Assembly: GCF_017329615.1 (NCBI RefSeq)
Contig: NZ_JAFMTW010000005.1
Coordinates: 1 to 64,000, forward strand
Direction: 5' to 3'
Length of the DNA: 64,000 nucleotides
Source of the DNA: Alicyclobacillus suci
Lineage (GTDB): Bacteria > Bacillota > Bacilli > Alicyclobacillales > Alicyclobacillaceae
Made by a program: the position numbers and the translations under genes
The notes under the pieces: model-generated
The model's input: only the letters and a program-made list of their open reading frames with translations
The model's database searches: none
What the model was told of the DNA's origin: nothing
Shown: positions 25,924 to 35,178 of the stretch, in pieces
Layout: each line of letters starts with the position of its first letter
Numbering within the stretch: position 1 is the stretch's first letter

Positions 25924-26910
25924 ATGAAAACTTGGAAAATCGCAGCATTGAGCACATTGGCAGTAGGCGTTCTCGTAAGCGGATGTGGCACGACTGGTTC
26001 CACGTCGTCGAGCAACACAGCCTCAAACACGAGTAGCACAAGTGGAAACGCTACCACATCTTCGTCGGCATCTGGAAAGACGATTGGCTTTGCCGTTTCG
26101 ACCCTGAACAATCCATTCTTCGTGGCGATGCAGAATGGCGTACAGTCAGAGGCGAAAAAGGATGGTTTGAAGGTAACCGTTGAAAACGGGAATAATGACG
26201 CTGCGACGCAGTTGAATCAGGTACAGGATTTGATTCAGCAACACGTGAGCGCAATCCTGTTAAATCCGGTCGACAGCAACAGCTTGTCCTCCGCCGTGAA
26301 GTTGGCGAATCAGGCAAATATTCCGGTCATCACGCTTGATAGAAGTGTCAACTTTGGGAAAGTGGCTACGTTTATCGCGTCCGATAGTGTAGAAGCTGGT
26401 AAGGAAGCAGCTGACCAATTGATTAAAGCACTTGGCGGAAAGGGACAGGTTGTTGAGCTTCAAGGAACGATTGGAGCCTCCTCTGAAATCGACCGTGAGA
26501 AAGGCTTTGACCAAGAGATTGCCACTGCGCCTGGCATCAAAGTGGTTGCGAAGCAAACGGCGAACTTTGATAGAAATACGGCGTTGAACGTCATGCAGAA
26601 TATCTTACAAGCACATCCTGACATCAACGGAGTGTTCGCACAAAACGACGAAATGGCACTGGGCGCGTTGAAAGCGATTCAGCAATCCGGAAAAAAAGGA
26701 ATCGACATCGTTGGAATCGATGGTGAGCAAGAGGCTATCACTGACGTGAACAACGGCTTGATATATGCAGATATCGCACAACAGCCGACACAAGAAGGTA
26801 TCCTTGGCGTCGATAATGCCGTTAAGCTCATCAACGGTCAGAGCGTGCCGAAGACGGTCAGTTCTCCATTGCAACTCGTCACCAAGGGTTCCAGTTTTAA
26901 AGGATTCTAA
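25924..26910 (+). CDS. rbsB: ribose-binding lipoprotein
   Basis: 328 residues. A signal peptide ends in the lipobox LVSGC with lipidated C21, followed by a Ser/Thr/Asn-rich tether to about residue 55, then the periplasmic-binding fold starting TIGFAVSTLNNPFFVAM. RNTALNVMQNIL, NDEMALGALKAI and GIDGEQEA are typical of ribose-binding proteins. TAGGGGGA precedes the ATG. Last gene of the operon, followed by a strong terminator. Confidence 0.94.
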   Translation: MKTWKIAALSTLAVGVLVSGCGTTGSTSSSNTASNTSSTSGNATTSSSASGKTIGFAVSTLNNPFFVAMQNGVQSEAKKDGLKVTVENGNNDAATQLNQVQDLIQQHVSAILLNPVDSNSLSSAVKLANQANIPVITLDRSVNFGKVATFIASDSVEAGKEAADQLIKALGGKGQVVELQGTIGASSEIDREKGFDQEIATAPGIKVVAKQTANFDRNTALNVMQNILQAHPDINGVFAQNDEMALGALKAIQQSGKKGIDIVGIDGEQEAITDVNNGLIYADIAQQPTQEGILGVDNAVKLINGQSVPKTVSSPLQLVTKGSSFKGF

Positions 26911-26965
26911 GGCGGCATCGTAAGCAGTAGAAAAGATTGCTGTATGCGTGGTGTCGTTACGAAGG

Positions 26966-27004
26966 AAAAGGGGCAAGTTGACTATTGGTCAGCTTGCCCC
27001 TTTT
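26966..27004 (+). terminator. Rho-independent terminator of rbsDACB
   Basis: AAAAGGGGCAAG (26966-26977) pairs with CTTGCCCCTTTT (26993-27004), with an inner TGAC/GTCA stem; the 3' arm runs into TTTTT. Confidence 0.9.
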
Positions 27005-27118
27005 TAGTAGTCGCATTCGGTATTTCCTGAGGAATTTGATTCCACAGATGTTTCTTACTCCATTCTCTTGTACAATAAATATCGTCAGAATAATCCTTGT
27101 TTTGCGGGGGATACGCGC

Positions 27119-28255
27119 GTGATAGGCCAGGGTGCGAAGCGAAGGCGGATGGTGGTCAAGGTCGGATCAAGTTCGATTACCGATGGTCGTGGGCGGTTAT
27201 CGATTGAGAAGATGCAACGGTTGGTGAATCAGTTGATTTTGCTTCGGCAAAGTCGGGATTGCCAGGTGATATTGGTATCATCAGGCGCAATCGCGGCGGG
27301 CTTGGGGCGTCTCGGGTGGGATAGGGCGACGATTACGCTACCGGAGAAGCAAGCTGCTGCGGCTGTTGGACAGACCTTACTAATGGAGACTTATGGCCAA
27401 CTGTTTGGAGACCGGGGCATTGTGACAGGACAGGTATTGCTAACACGGCTTGATATTGAAGATAGAAAGCGATTTGTTCATATCCGCAACACCGTGTTGA
27501 CACTCTTGCACGGCGAAATTGTGCCGGTGGTCAACGAGAACGATACGGTGGCGGTGGACGAAATTCGGTTTGGGGACAATGATACGTTGGCCGCCTTGAC
27601 GGCACTCGTCTCGGAGGCCGATTGCCTAGTGCTGCTGACGGATATCGACGGGTTATATACAGGTGACCCGAAGGCGGACGCGAACGTCACGCGCCTTGCG
27701 GAAATATGGGAAATTACAGGAGAGATTGAAGCGCTGGCCGGTGGCGCAGGGAGTGCTGTGGGCACGGGCGGGATGCGTACGAAGATTTCTGCGGCCAAGA
27801 CAGCTGTTCAATCGGGGATTGATGTGGTGATTGCGTCGAGTGAAGAGCCGGATGTACTTTTGCGAATTGCCGACGGGCAACCGACGGGGACGCTGTTTCA
27901 TGCGCGCCCGGCGCCACTAGCCCATCGCAAGTCGTGGCTCGTGCATGGACCGCACGCGAGTGGCGTGTTGCAAATGGACGACGGTGCGGTCATGGCGCTG
28001 GTCGCAGGAACCGGAAGCCTGTTGCTGCCAGGCATTGTGCGGGTTGAGGGGGATTTTCACGAGGGGAGCCCGGTCGCCTTGGCGGATGTGACCGGACGCG
28101 TGATTGGTAAGGGTATTACAAACTTTTCCGCACGCGATCTCGACATGCTGATGGACCGACGAAAACGTGGCGAACGACTGGAGAATCTGACGGAAGTCGT
28201 GCATCGCAACAACTTAGTTGTCATGGAGGGGGCGCATGTGCATGGCGGGGCGTGA
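27119..28255 (+). CDS. proB: glutamate 5-kinase
   Basis: 378 residues, first step of proline synthesis: glutamate plus ATP to gamma-glutamyl phosphate. The amino-acid-kinase domain (VVKVGSSSITD, SSGAIAAGLGRLG, NENDTVAVDEIRFGDND, GTGGMRTKISAA) covers about 1-260, and a C-terminal PUA domain about 280-370. GTG 27119 has GGGGG eight bases upstream. proA overlaps its end by 20 bases. A possible -10 TACAAT lies at 27071-27076. I see no T-box in the short leader. Confidence 0.94.
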   Translation: MIGQGAKRRRMVVKVGSSSITDGRGRLSIEKMQRLVNQLILLRQSRDCQVILVSSGAIAAGLGRLGWDRATITLPEKQAAAAVGQTLLMETYGQLFGDRGIVTGQVLLTRLDIEDRKRFVHIRNTVLTLLHGEIVPVVNENDTVAVDEIRFGDNDTLAALTALVSEADCLVLLTDIDGLYTGDPKADANVTRLAEIWEITGEIEALAGGAGSAVGTGGMRTKISAAKTAVQSGIDVVIASSEEPDVLLRIADGQPTGTLFHARPAPLAHRKSWLVHGPHASGVLQMDDGAVMALVAGTGSLLLPGIVRVEGDFHEGSPVALADVTGRVIGKGITNFSARDLDMLMDRRKRGERLENLTEVVHRNNLVVMEGAHVHGGA

Positions 28256-29561
28256 AGTGGAACAAAAGGCGGAGGATGTTTTGGCGCAAGTGGACTTAGA
28301 AACTTACGTTCAGCAGCGACTTCGGCGGGCTAAAATAGCCAGTCGGTCGTTGGCGCCACTTTCCACGGACGTCAAGAACAGGGCGCTCGCACAAATGGCG
28401 CAGGCGCTCTGGGACGCGCGAGAAGCCATCCTTACAGCCAATCGCGCGGATGTCGTTGCCGCACAGCGCGCCGGGCAGCCCGCTGCACGCATCGATAGAT
28501 TGTTGCTGACAGAGGACAGAATTCGTCAGATGATGGCGGGGCTGCGGCAGGTGGCCGAATTGGCTGACCCGGTCGGAGATAGGCTCGAGGTCATTGAACA
28601 CGCAAATGGCCTGCGCATCGAGAAGGTTCGGGTACCGCTGGGCGTTGTCGCTATGATTTATGAATCGAGGCCAAATGTCACGGTAGATGCCGCGGCACTG
28701 TGTCTGAAGACGGGCAATGCCGCGGTGTTGCGCGGTGGACGAGAGGCGAAGTCGTCGAATGTCGCGATAGTGCGGGCGCTTCACCAAGGGCTCTCAGAAT
28801 GCGGGATACCGAACGATGCGATTCAGTTGATTGAACGTGTGGAACGGGATTCCGTCGATTGGATTATCCAAGCGGTGGGCCTCGTCGACTTGGTGATTCC
28901 TCGCGGGGGTGCAGGGTTGATTGATCGCGTTGTCCGCAACGCCCGGGTTCCAGTCATTGAAACTGGAGTTGGCAACTGCCACGTGTATGTCGATGCGTCC
29001 GCTGATTTGGCAAAAGCGCGCGCAATTATCACGAATGCGAAGACGCATCGTCCATCGGTATGCAACGCAGCAGAAACCCTGCTCGTGCACCAAGCGGTGG
29101 CGGACGCCTGGTTGCCGGAAATTGTGCCGGCGCTGATGGATATTGGTGTCGAGATTCGCGGCTGCGCGCGGACGTGCGGCATTTTGTCCGCTGCTGGCGT
29201 CGAACGTATCCGGATGGCAGACGAAGTGGATTGGGCTACAGAGTATCTGGATTTAATCCTCGCGGTTAGAGTCGTTGATGATCTTGAAGACGCGATAGAT
29301 CACATATGCCGCTATGGAACGCTTCACTCCGAAGTGATTGTCACCGAGGACGCGGTTGCGGCTGAGAATTTCTTGTCAAGCGTGGACGCGGCAGTCGTTT
29401 ATCACAATGTGTCTTCGCGCTTTACAGACGGCTTTGAGTTTGGTTTTGGCGCGGAGATTGGTATTTCGACGCAAAAGTTACACGCCCGTGGGCCGATGGG
29501 GCTGCGGGAGATGACGAGTTACAAGTATATTGTACGAGGTGACGGGCAGGTGCGGGGATAA
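28236..29561 (+). CDS. proA: gamma-glutamyl phosphate reductase
   Basis: 441 residues of the ProA branch of the aldehyde dehydrogenase superfamily; reduces gamma-glutamyl phosphate to glutamate semialdehyde with NADPH. IYESRPNVTVDAAALCLK and KTHRPSVCNAAETLLVH with the catalytic C276 are present. ATG 28236 follows GGAGGGGG by three to ten bases; ATG 28242 is an alternative. It overlaps proB, so the two are one operon. The final proline step (proC) is not next to it. Confidence 0.94.
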   Translation: MCMAGREVEQKAEDVLAQVDLETYVQQRLRRAKIASRSLAPLSTDVKNRALAQMAQALWDAREAILTANRADVVAAQRAGQPAARIDRLLLTEDRIRQMMAGLRQVAELADPVGDRLEVIEHANGLRIEKVRVPLGVVAMIYESRPNVTVDAAALCLKTGNAAVLRGGREAKSSNVAIVRALHQGLSECGIPNDAIQLIERVERDSVDWIIQAVGLVDLVIPRGGAGLIDRVVRNARVPVIETGVGNCHVYVDASADLAKARAIITNAKTHRPSVCNAAETLLVHQAVADAWLPEIVPALMDIGVEIRGCARTCGILSAAGVERIRMADEVDWATEYLDLILAVRVVDDLEDAIDHICRYGTLHSEVIVTEDAVAAENFLSSVDAAVVYHNVSSRFTDGFEFGFGAEIGISTQKLHARGPMGLREMTSYKYIVRGDGQVRG

Positions 29562-29587
29562 GATGCTCCCCTCACTTGCTGATCTAC

Positions 29588-29623
29588 TTCCGATATTGCG
29601 AATCATTTCTGGTCCTCGTAAGA
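29588..29623 (+). repeat. upstream element copy A (shared with 31738-31773)
   Basis: 36 bases starting TTCCGAT and ending TAAGA, identical to the copy at 31738-31773 at 29 of 36 positions without gaps. It precedes the broken MFS gene and the AraC regulator. A TA-rich -10-like GATAGGAT follows. Probably the binding region of the AraC protein. Apart from this, 29562-29774 holds no gene. Confidence 0.55.
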
Positions 29624-29774
29624 TGCCCATGCTGTATCTGCGATAGGATATCCCCACTAGGATGGCACGAATGAAAGGGCTTCCATTTGATGACGGTGTG
29701 CAGGCACATTTGAAACGGTTGGGGGCTCATAGTGCTCATCACTATGACGCGCAATAGGCGGATGGAGGTTTTTT

Positions 29775-30861
29775 GTGGTGGATCGCCGTCGTTTAATCAT
29801 CGTTACGATTCTCTGTGGGCGTCGTGCTTCTGTTTATCGGCGGCATCTTATCTGATAAGTTTACGGGGAAGACCGTTCTTATCTGGGGATTATCTATTTT
29901 CTCACTTGCGACGGGAGCCACGGGGATAGCCACAGGCTTTGTTACGATGTTGGTATATCGGATTGTAACGGGATTGGGTGAAGGGCTTTTTTGGCCCGCC
30001 GCGTCGCAGGAAATCACATTGGTATCAACTGACGAACAGCGAACGACGGTGATGTCCATCTATTGGGCTGGATATCCGATTGGTGGTTTTTTTGGTACTT
30101 GGCTGGGCGCTATGGTGGGGGCGCACTACGGGTGGCGCCCTGTTTTTCTTGTCGCATTCTTATTGGGGGTCATTGTCGCCGTATTGTACGGAGTTCTTGT
30201 CCGCAACAAACGCGGCGACGCCGCATCCGTCAAGGTGCAACTCAGAGAAAAGGTTGCGCTTCGAGAAATCTTTCGGCAACCAGTGGTCGTCGTCCTCGGG
30301 ATTTTCTATCTCTTACTAATGTCTGGTTGGTGGATAGTGCTGCTTTGGGCCCCGACGTTTATGGAGACGCAAAAGCATATGAGCCTGACGACCGGGGGTA
30401 CCATTGCGAGTTTGATGGGGCTGTCTGGAGCGCTCGGCGGGGTACTCATCGGTCGCTATTGTGACCGTGGGACCATTGCTCGTCGAAAAGTGGTTCTAGT
30501 TTGGATTACGATTCTTACCGCCGTGATGATGGCGCTCATGGTGGTGGGCATTCCCACCTGGCTTCTCGTGGTTGTCGTTTTGCTCTTGGGGTTTTTCGGG
30601 TACCCAATTACCCCGGTCGTGCTTGCCATTACATCACAAGCGGTAGCAAAACGTGTGGCCGGATCAGCTATTGGATTCGTGATGAACGTGGGGATGCTCG
30701 CAGGGGCGATTACACCCGCAATTGCCGGGTTTTTGCAGGAAAATTTACCAATATCCACAGTCTGGGTTTTAGCAGCCTTGTTACAATTGATAAGTTGTCT
30801 GGCTCTATGCTTCACGGGAAAGTTACAGCAGGCGTCGCATGAACCTCAAACCTTTGGATGA
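29775..30861 (+). pseudogene. MFS transporter with N-terminal deletion and frameshift
   Basis: GTG 29775, behind GGAGG, begins VDRRRLIIVTIL, a normal MFS N-terminus, but this frame soon stops. From 29815 another frame continues with GVVLLFIGGILSDKFTGKTV, which is membrane segment 2 and the loop motif, and runs intact to 30861 (about 348 residues, ten or so membrane segments). Roughly 40-50 residues containing segment 1 and half of segment 2 are missing. The gene is therefore probably inactive, although a shortened protein from GTG 29815 cannot be excluded. It probably once imported the substrate of the downstream sugar-like cluster. Confidence 0.7.
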
Positions 30862-30876
30862 TACGGATGAACGAGG

Positions 30877-31698
30877 GTGAGCCAATTCTTGAGCTTTCGG
30901 AAAGTTTCACTAGCGAACAACGGCATCTGTTTATACGAGAGCAAACACCTTCCGGGTGCGGTGGTTACACCACACTATCACGACATCTACCAGATTCTCT
31001 ATATCCTCAATGGGGATGGTACGATTACGCTTCAAGGGCATGCGTACGATGTCAGTAGTGACCAAATGGTACTCATAGCTCCCCATTCTTTGCATGCGGT
31101 GTACGCTAGGACGCGGATGACTGTACTGGTACTCGCGTTCGGTGATTTTCTGGAGCAATTGAGTGGCTCTGAGGCATTGTTTGCGCACGCCTTTGGTACA
31201 TCGAAATACCACATGGTGGATTCGATGTCGGCGACAGAGCTACGCGATTCGTTTCGAAAAATCCTCTATGAGCAGAGTCGAAATGACGACTTTTCCGATC
31301 TCGCCATCCGCGGCCACCTCCTGCAAGTTTTGTTGATTTTGGCGCGTAGTTGGGAATCACAAAGATTTCGTGACTCGAATGAACATCGGGCAGAGTTGCT
31401 GCGCGATTATATTGAGGCGCACTATTTTCATCACTTGTCGGCAGAAAATCTGGCTGCTCGGTTAAAGATTACGCCGCGCCACATGAACGCAATCTTCACA
31501 GAACGATTTCATCTTACCCCAATCCAATACCTGACTGATGTGCGTGTGAAGCATGCGAAGGAATTGTTGATTGGCACGGATAAAGACATTATTTCGATTT
31601 GTTTTGAAGTCGGATTTGAGACCATCAGCACGTTTTACAGGGCCTTTAAGAAAAAAGTGGGTATGTCGCCCCAGCAGTTTCGCAAGTCGCAGTCGTAG
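30877..31698 (+). CDS. AraC-family transcriptional regulator
   Basis: 273 residues. The N-terminal half is a cupin-type sensor (PHYHDIYQILYILNGDGTIT, about 30-50); the C-terminal 100 residues hold two HTH motifs (LSAENLAARLKITPRHMNAI and DIISICFEVGFETISTFYRA). GTG 30877 is the start that fits the family. It lies 15 bases after the broken MFS gene and between the two copies of a 36-base element at 29588 and 31738, which makes it their likely ligand-controlled activator. Confidence 0.88.
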   Translation: MSQFLSFRKVSLANNGICLYESKHLPGAVVTPHYHDIYQILYILNGDGTITLQGHAYDVSSDQMVLIAPHSLHAVYARTRMTVLVLAFGDFLEQLSGSEALFAHAFGTSKYHMVDSMSATELRDSFRKILYEQSRNDDFSDLAIRGHLLQVLLILARSWESQRFRDSNEHRAELLRDYIEAHYFHHLSAENLAARLKITPRHMNAIFTERFHLTPIQYLTDVRVKHAKELLIGTDKDIISICFEVGFETISTFYRAFKKKVGMSPQQFRKSQS

Positions 31699-31737
31699 TC
31701 GCAAAACTGCTGATATTTCTCGGAGAGATGTAGTGAT

Positions 31738-31773
31738 TTCCGATTTTGCAAACCATTTCTGTCGCTCATAAGA
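31738..31773 (+). repeat. upstream element copy B (shared with 29588-29623)
   Basis: Second copy of the 36-base element, 88 bases before the oxidoreductase start. It is followed by CGCGTGATACTGTAT, which may hold the -10 region. Two gap-free copies, each upstream of a separate unit flanking an AraC gene, suggest a regulator-binding site. Confidence 0.55.
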
Positions 31774-31860
31774 CCTGCATACGTCCCGCGTGATACTGTA
31801 TTTTTGTCATTACAAATCGATGGATCACGGACGGTGAGCCAGGTCTTGGAGGCGCTTTCG

Positions 31861-33009
31861 ATGCGGAAAATTGGAATTATTATGAACGGTGTAACGGGAA
31901 GAATGGGCACGTATCAGCATTTGGAACGGTCGATTGTCGCGATTCGCAAGCAGGGCGGGCTGCGACTGCCTGGTGGTGAGGTGTTGATGCCGGATCCGAT
32001 TCTGGTTGGCAGAAATGAGCACAAATTGCGTGCGTTGGCACAAAAATACGGAATTGATCGGTGGAGTACAGATCTTGACGCGTGTTTGGCAAATCCGGAA
32101 GACGAAATTTACTTTGATGCGCAGACGACGTTGCGTCGGGCTGACGGCGTGCGCGCAGCTGTCGCGGCGGGGAAACATATTTATTGTGAGAAGCCGACAG
32201 GCGTAAATCTGGCAGAGGCGGTGGAACTCGCTCGCTTGGCCCAAGCGAAGGGCGTTAAACACGGTGTGGTACAAGATAAACTGTTTCTACCTGGTCTGTT
32301 AAAACTACAACAGCTCGTTGAGACCGGATTTTTTGGGCGGACTTTAGCCGTGCGAGGAGAGTTTGGCTATTGGGTGTTCGAAGGGGATTATGAACCAGCG
32401 CAGCGCCCATCTTGGAATTATCGCAAGGAGGATGGCGGTGGCATCATCGTCGATATGCTGTGTCACTGGCGATACGTTCTCAGTAATATTTTCGGAGATG
32501 TGAAAGCGCTATCCTGCTATGGAGCTACCCATATTCCACAGCGTTTTGACGAGTCACAGCATGCTTACGACGCGACGTCGGACGATGCCGCGTATACCAC
32601 GTTTCAACTGGACAACGGTATAGTGGCCCACATTAACTCGTCGTGGTGCGTTCGGGTAGACCGGGACGAACTGTTCCAATTGCAAGTCGATGGTACGGAA
32701 GGAAGTGCAGTTGCGGGTCTTCGCAATTGTAAGGTCCAACATCGAGCGAACACCCCCAAGGCGGTTTGGAATCCAGATGTTCCTGACCCAAACTGCTATC
32801 GAGAACAGTGGATGGATGTACCCACCCGGCATGAACCGGACAACGCATTTAAAGTGCAGTGGGAGATGTTCCTACGGCACGTCGTCTTGGATGCACCGTT
32901 TAAGTTTGACCTACTCGAAGGTGCCAAGGGCGTCCAACTTGCGGAACTTGGGCTCCAATCGTGGGCAGAACGGCGTTGGGTTGACGTTCCGGCGCTATCC
33001 ATCGATTAA
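31861..33009 (+). CDS. Gfo/Idh/MocA-family oxidoreductase
   Basis: 382 residues. The Rossmann start is atypical (IGIIMNGVTGRMGTYQHL), then the conserved AGKHIYCEKPTGVNLAEA (about 105-122) with the EKP motif, and GGGIIVDMLCHW for the conserved His/Asp catalytic area. TGGAGG is nine bases before ATG 31861; the longer frame from 31804 runs over the promoter. Members oxidise or epimerise sugars and inositols with NAD(P). It heads a three-gene unit with a DUF993 protein and a xylose-isomerase-like protein. The substrate is unknown. Confidence 0.88.
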   Translation: MRKIGIIMNGVTGRMGTYQHLERSIVAIRKQGGLRLPGGEVLMPDPILVGRNEHKLRALAQKYGIDRWSTDLDACLANPEDEIYFDAQTTLRRADGVRAAVAAGKHIYCEKPTGVNLAEAVELARLAQAKGVKHGVVQDKLFLPGLLKLQQLVETGFFGRTLAVRGEFGYWVFEGDYEPAQRPSWNYRKEDGGGIIVDMLCHWRYVLSNIFGDVKALSCYGATHIPQRFDESQHAYDATSDDAAYTTFQLDNGIVAHINSSWCVRVDRDELFQLQVDGTEGSAVAGLRNCKVQHRANTPKAVWNPDVPDPNCYREQWMDVPTRHEPDNAFKVQWEMFLRHVVLDAPFKFDLLEGAKGVQLAELGLQSWAERRWVDVPALSID

Positions 33010-33022
33010 GGGGGACGACATC

Positions 33023-34183
33023 ATGTCAAGCATTCGGTTACCGCGTCGAAACGGTAGCATTCAACTTTACGAGACCACTGGAACCCCTCTTGCAATCGAG
33101 TCTTGTTCACCGCCAGTCACTCGAATTGCGTACGCGGCTGCACACGTGGTGGCGAGTCCACTCGCAGATGTGGATCCCGCCTCGACCACCGTTGTCGATT
33201 GGGAGACGACGCTCGCCTTTCGCCGGCACTTGTGGTCACTTGGGCTATTTGTTGCGGAGGCGATGGATACGGCTCAACGCGGTATGGGTCTTGATTGGGA
33301 GACGACGAAGGAATTGATTCGCCGTTCGGTCGCGGATGCGCGGGCGTGTGGTGGCGGGATAGCCTGCGGAGCAGGGACAGATCATTTGCAAATCACCCCG
33401 GGTACGACGCTCACAGATGTCGTGCGAGCGTACGAGGAACAGTGCGAGTTTATCGAAAGCACTGGGGGAAGGGTCATTGTGATGGCCAGCCGCGCTCTTG
33501 CGGCAATTGCCCGTACGCCCGACGACTATGCGAACGTATATGACGAGCTTCTCTCAGGTGTTTCGCAGCCAGTGATTTTGCATTGGTTAGGTGACATGTT
33601 TGATCCGGCCCTCACCGGTTACTGGGGCCATCCAGACGTCAGTGCCGCCATGGATGTGTGCCTTGACGTCATCCGCAGGCACGCTCGTAAGGTGGAAGGT
33701 ATCAAAATTTCCCTGCTTGATGCTGAACTAGAAGTTCAAATGCGGTCGAAGCTGCCAGTAGGCGTGAAGATGTACACGGGAGACGATTTTCATTATCCAG
33801 ACCTAATCTTGGGAAGGGACCAAACATATAGTCATGCGCTATTAGGGATATTTGATGCGATTGCCCCGGCAGCAGCAAAGGCGCTTCAGGCACTTGATGA
33901 AGGTGACACCGCCAGATTTTCTGCCATTTTGGCGCCGACCGTGCCGCTTAGTCGCCATATCTTTCAGGCGCCGACGAGGTTCTACAAGACAGGCGTCGTC
34001 TTTCTCGCGTATTTAAATGGGCACCAAAATCATTTTCGGATGGTCGGGGGACTCGAGAGCATGCGCTCTCTTGTTCATCTGTCAGAGTTATTTATTTTGG
34101 CAGATCAGGCTGGGCTTATTCGGGATCCAGAAATCGCGGCAAATCGGATGCGTCTCGTCCTTGCACTCGGAGGTGTTGAATAA
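33023..34183 (+). CDS. DUF993-family protein (aldolase-like)
   Basis: 386 residues. I recognise the DUF993 family by PRRNGSIQLYETTGTP near the start, GIACGAGTDHLQ, PVILHWLGDMFDPALTGYWG in the middle, and KMYTGDDFHYPDLI. The family is usually described as related to dihydrodipicolinate-synthase-type TIM barrels, but no activity is established as far as I know. AAGGGGG precedes ATG 33023, 13 bases after the oxidoreductase stop, and the next gene follows directly. An aldol or retro-aldol step on an oxidised sugar is a context guess. Confidence 0.85.
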   Translation: MSSIRLPRRNGSIQLYETTGTPLAIESCSPPVTRIAYAAAHVVASPLADVDPASTTVVDWETTLAFRRHLWSLGLFVAEAMDTAQRGMGLDWETTKELIRRSVADARACGGGIACGAGTDHLQITPGTTLTDVVRAYEEQCEFIESTGGRVIVMASRALAAIARTPDDYANVYDELLSGVSQPVILHWLGDMFDPALTGYWGHPDVSAAMDVCLDVIRRHARKVEGIKISLLDAELEVQMRSKLPVGVKMYTGDDFHYPDLILGRDQTYSHALLGIFDAIAPAAAKALQALDEGDTARFSAILAPTVPLSRHIFQAPTRFYKTGVVFLAYLNGHQNHFRMVGGLESMRSLVHLSELFILADQAGLIRDPEIAANRMRLVLALGGVE

Positions 34184-34993
34184 GTGGATATCAAGTTTCT
34201 CAGCCTGAATCAGATGACCACTCAAGCGTGGAACGTACAAGAAGCGGTCGATGGATGTGCACGTGCTGGCATACCTTGGATTGGACTATGGCGGCACAAA
34301 GTTCAAGAAATGGGAGTTGAAAAGAGCGCGCGCATGGTCCGCGACGCCGGACTTCAGGTGTCGGGATTGTGTCGCGGCGGGATGTTCCCGGCGGGAACAA
34401 AGGCAGAGCGAGACAAAAGGATAGATGACAACCGTCGTGCGATTGATGAGGCAGCGACGATTGGCACGGATGTTTTGGTGCTTGTCTGTGGACCTGCGGA
34501 GAACTGCACATTAGAGGACGCTCGCCAGATGGTCGAAGAGGGGGTTGCAGCGCTGATTCCATACGCGCAAGCGCGCGGCGTAAAACTTGGCATTGAGCCA
34601 CTGCATCCGATGTTTGCGGCGGATAGGTCTGTCGTTTCGACACTGGGGCAGGCGAATGACATTGTCTATCGCCTCCAGTCGGAGCAGGTGGGTGTCGTGA
34701 TTGATATCTATCATGTGTGGTGGGACCCCAAACTGTATGAAGAAATCAATCGATCCGCCGGGCATATCATCGGTTTTCACGTGAACGATTGGTTGTTTCC
34801 AGTGAAGGATGCCATGATGTCGCGGGGGATGATGGGAGATGGATGTGTGGAGAATGCGCGGATTCGCCGTGCCGTCGAAGCTGCAGGGTATCACGGACCA
34901 GTCGAAGTTGAGATTTTCAATCGGACCATTTGGGACACGCCATATGACGAAGTTTTAACACAAATGAAGGAACGGTTTGAAACCGAGGTATAA
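34184..34993 (+). CDS. xylose-isomerase-like TIM-barrel protein (sugar epimerase/isomerase)
   Basis: 269 residues of the AP-endonuclease-2 / sugar-phosphate isomerase superfamily. Metal-binding positions typical of the fold are visible: GIEPLHPM (Glu, His), VVIDIYHVWWDP (Asp, His), GFHVNDWL (His) and VEVEIFN (Glu). The GTG start follows the DUF993 stop with no gap, so the genes are translationally linked. Members epimerise or isomerise keto-sugars or hydroxypyruvate-like acids. Substrate unknown. Confidence 0.87.
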   Translation: MDIKFLSLNQMTTQAWNVQEAVDGCARAGIPWIGLWRHKVQEMGVEKSARMVRDAGLQVSGLCRGGMFPAGTKAERDKRIDDNRRAIDEAATIGTDVLVLVCGPAENCTLEDARQMVEEGVAALIPYAQARGVKLGIEPLHPMFAADRSVVSTLGQANDIVYRLQSEQVGVVIDIYHVWWDPKLYEEINRSAGHIIGFHVNDWLFPVKDAMMSRGMMGDGCVENARIRRAVEAAGYHGPVEVEIFNRTIWDTPYDEVLTQMKERFETEV

Positions 34994-35067
34994 ATGAAGA
35001 GGTTGGGGCATGTTCTTCATTCGCACGCGCTGTCCAAGTCAATTTCGAGGACATACCCTAGGCGAGG

Positions 35068-35097
35068 TTGTGACCAATTTGGTAGAGTGAATATAGA
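35068..35097 (+). promoter_or_regulatory. candidate promoter of the SGNH esterase gene
   Basis: TTGTGA (35068-35073) and TATAGA (35092-35097), spacer 18. Downstream lies an inverted repeat TGACAA-N11-TTGTCA (35131-35153) that may be an operator. Confidence 0.35.
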
Positions 35098-35178
35098 GAG
35101 GGAAAAAACGTATCTGTAGTCCATCACGTATGACAACCATTAAAATTTTGTCACAGCGGATAAAGGAGGTGCGCGACT

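Noticed and set aside
27005-27118. possible T-box or other riboswitch before proB
   Set aside because: The leader is only about 110 bases and shows no T-box sequence or terminator hairpin.
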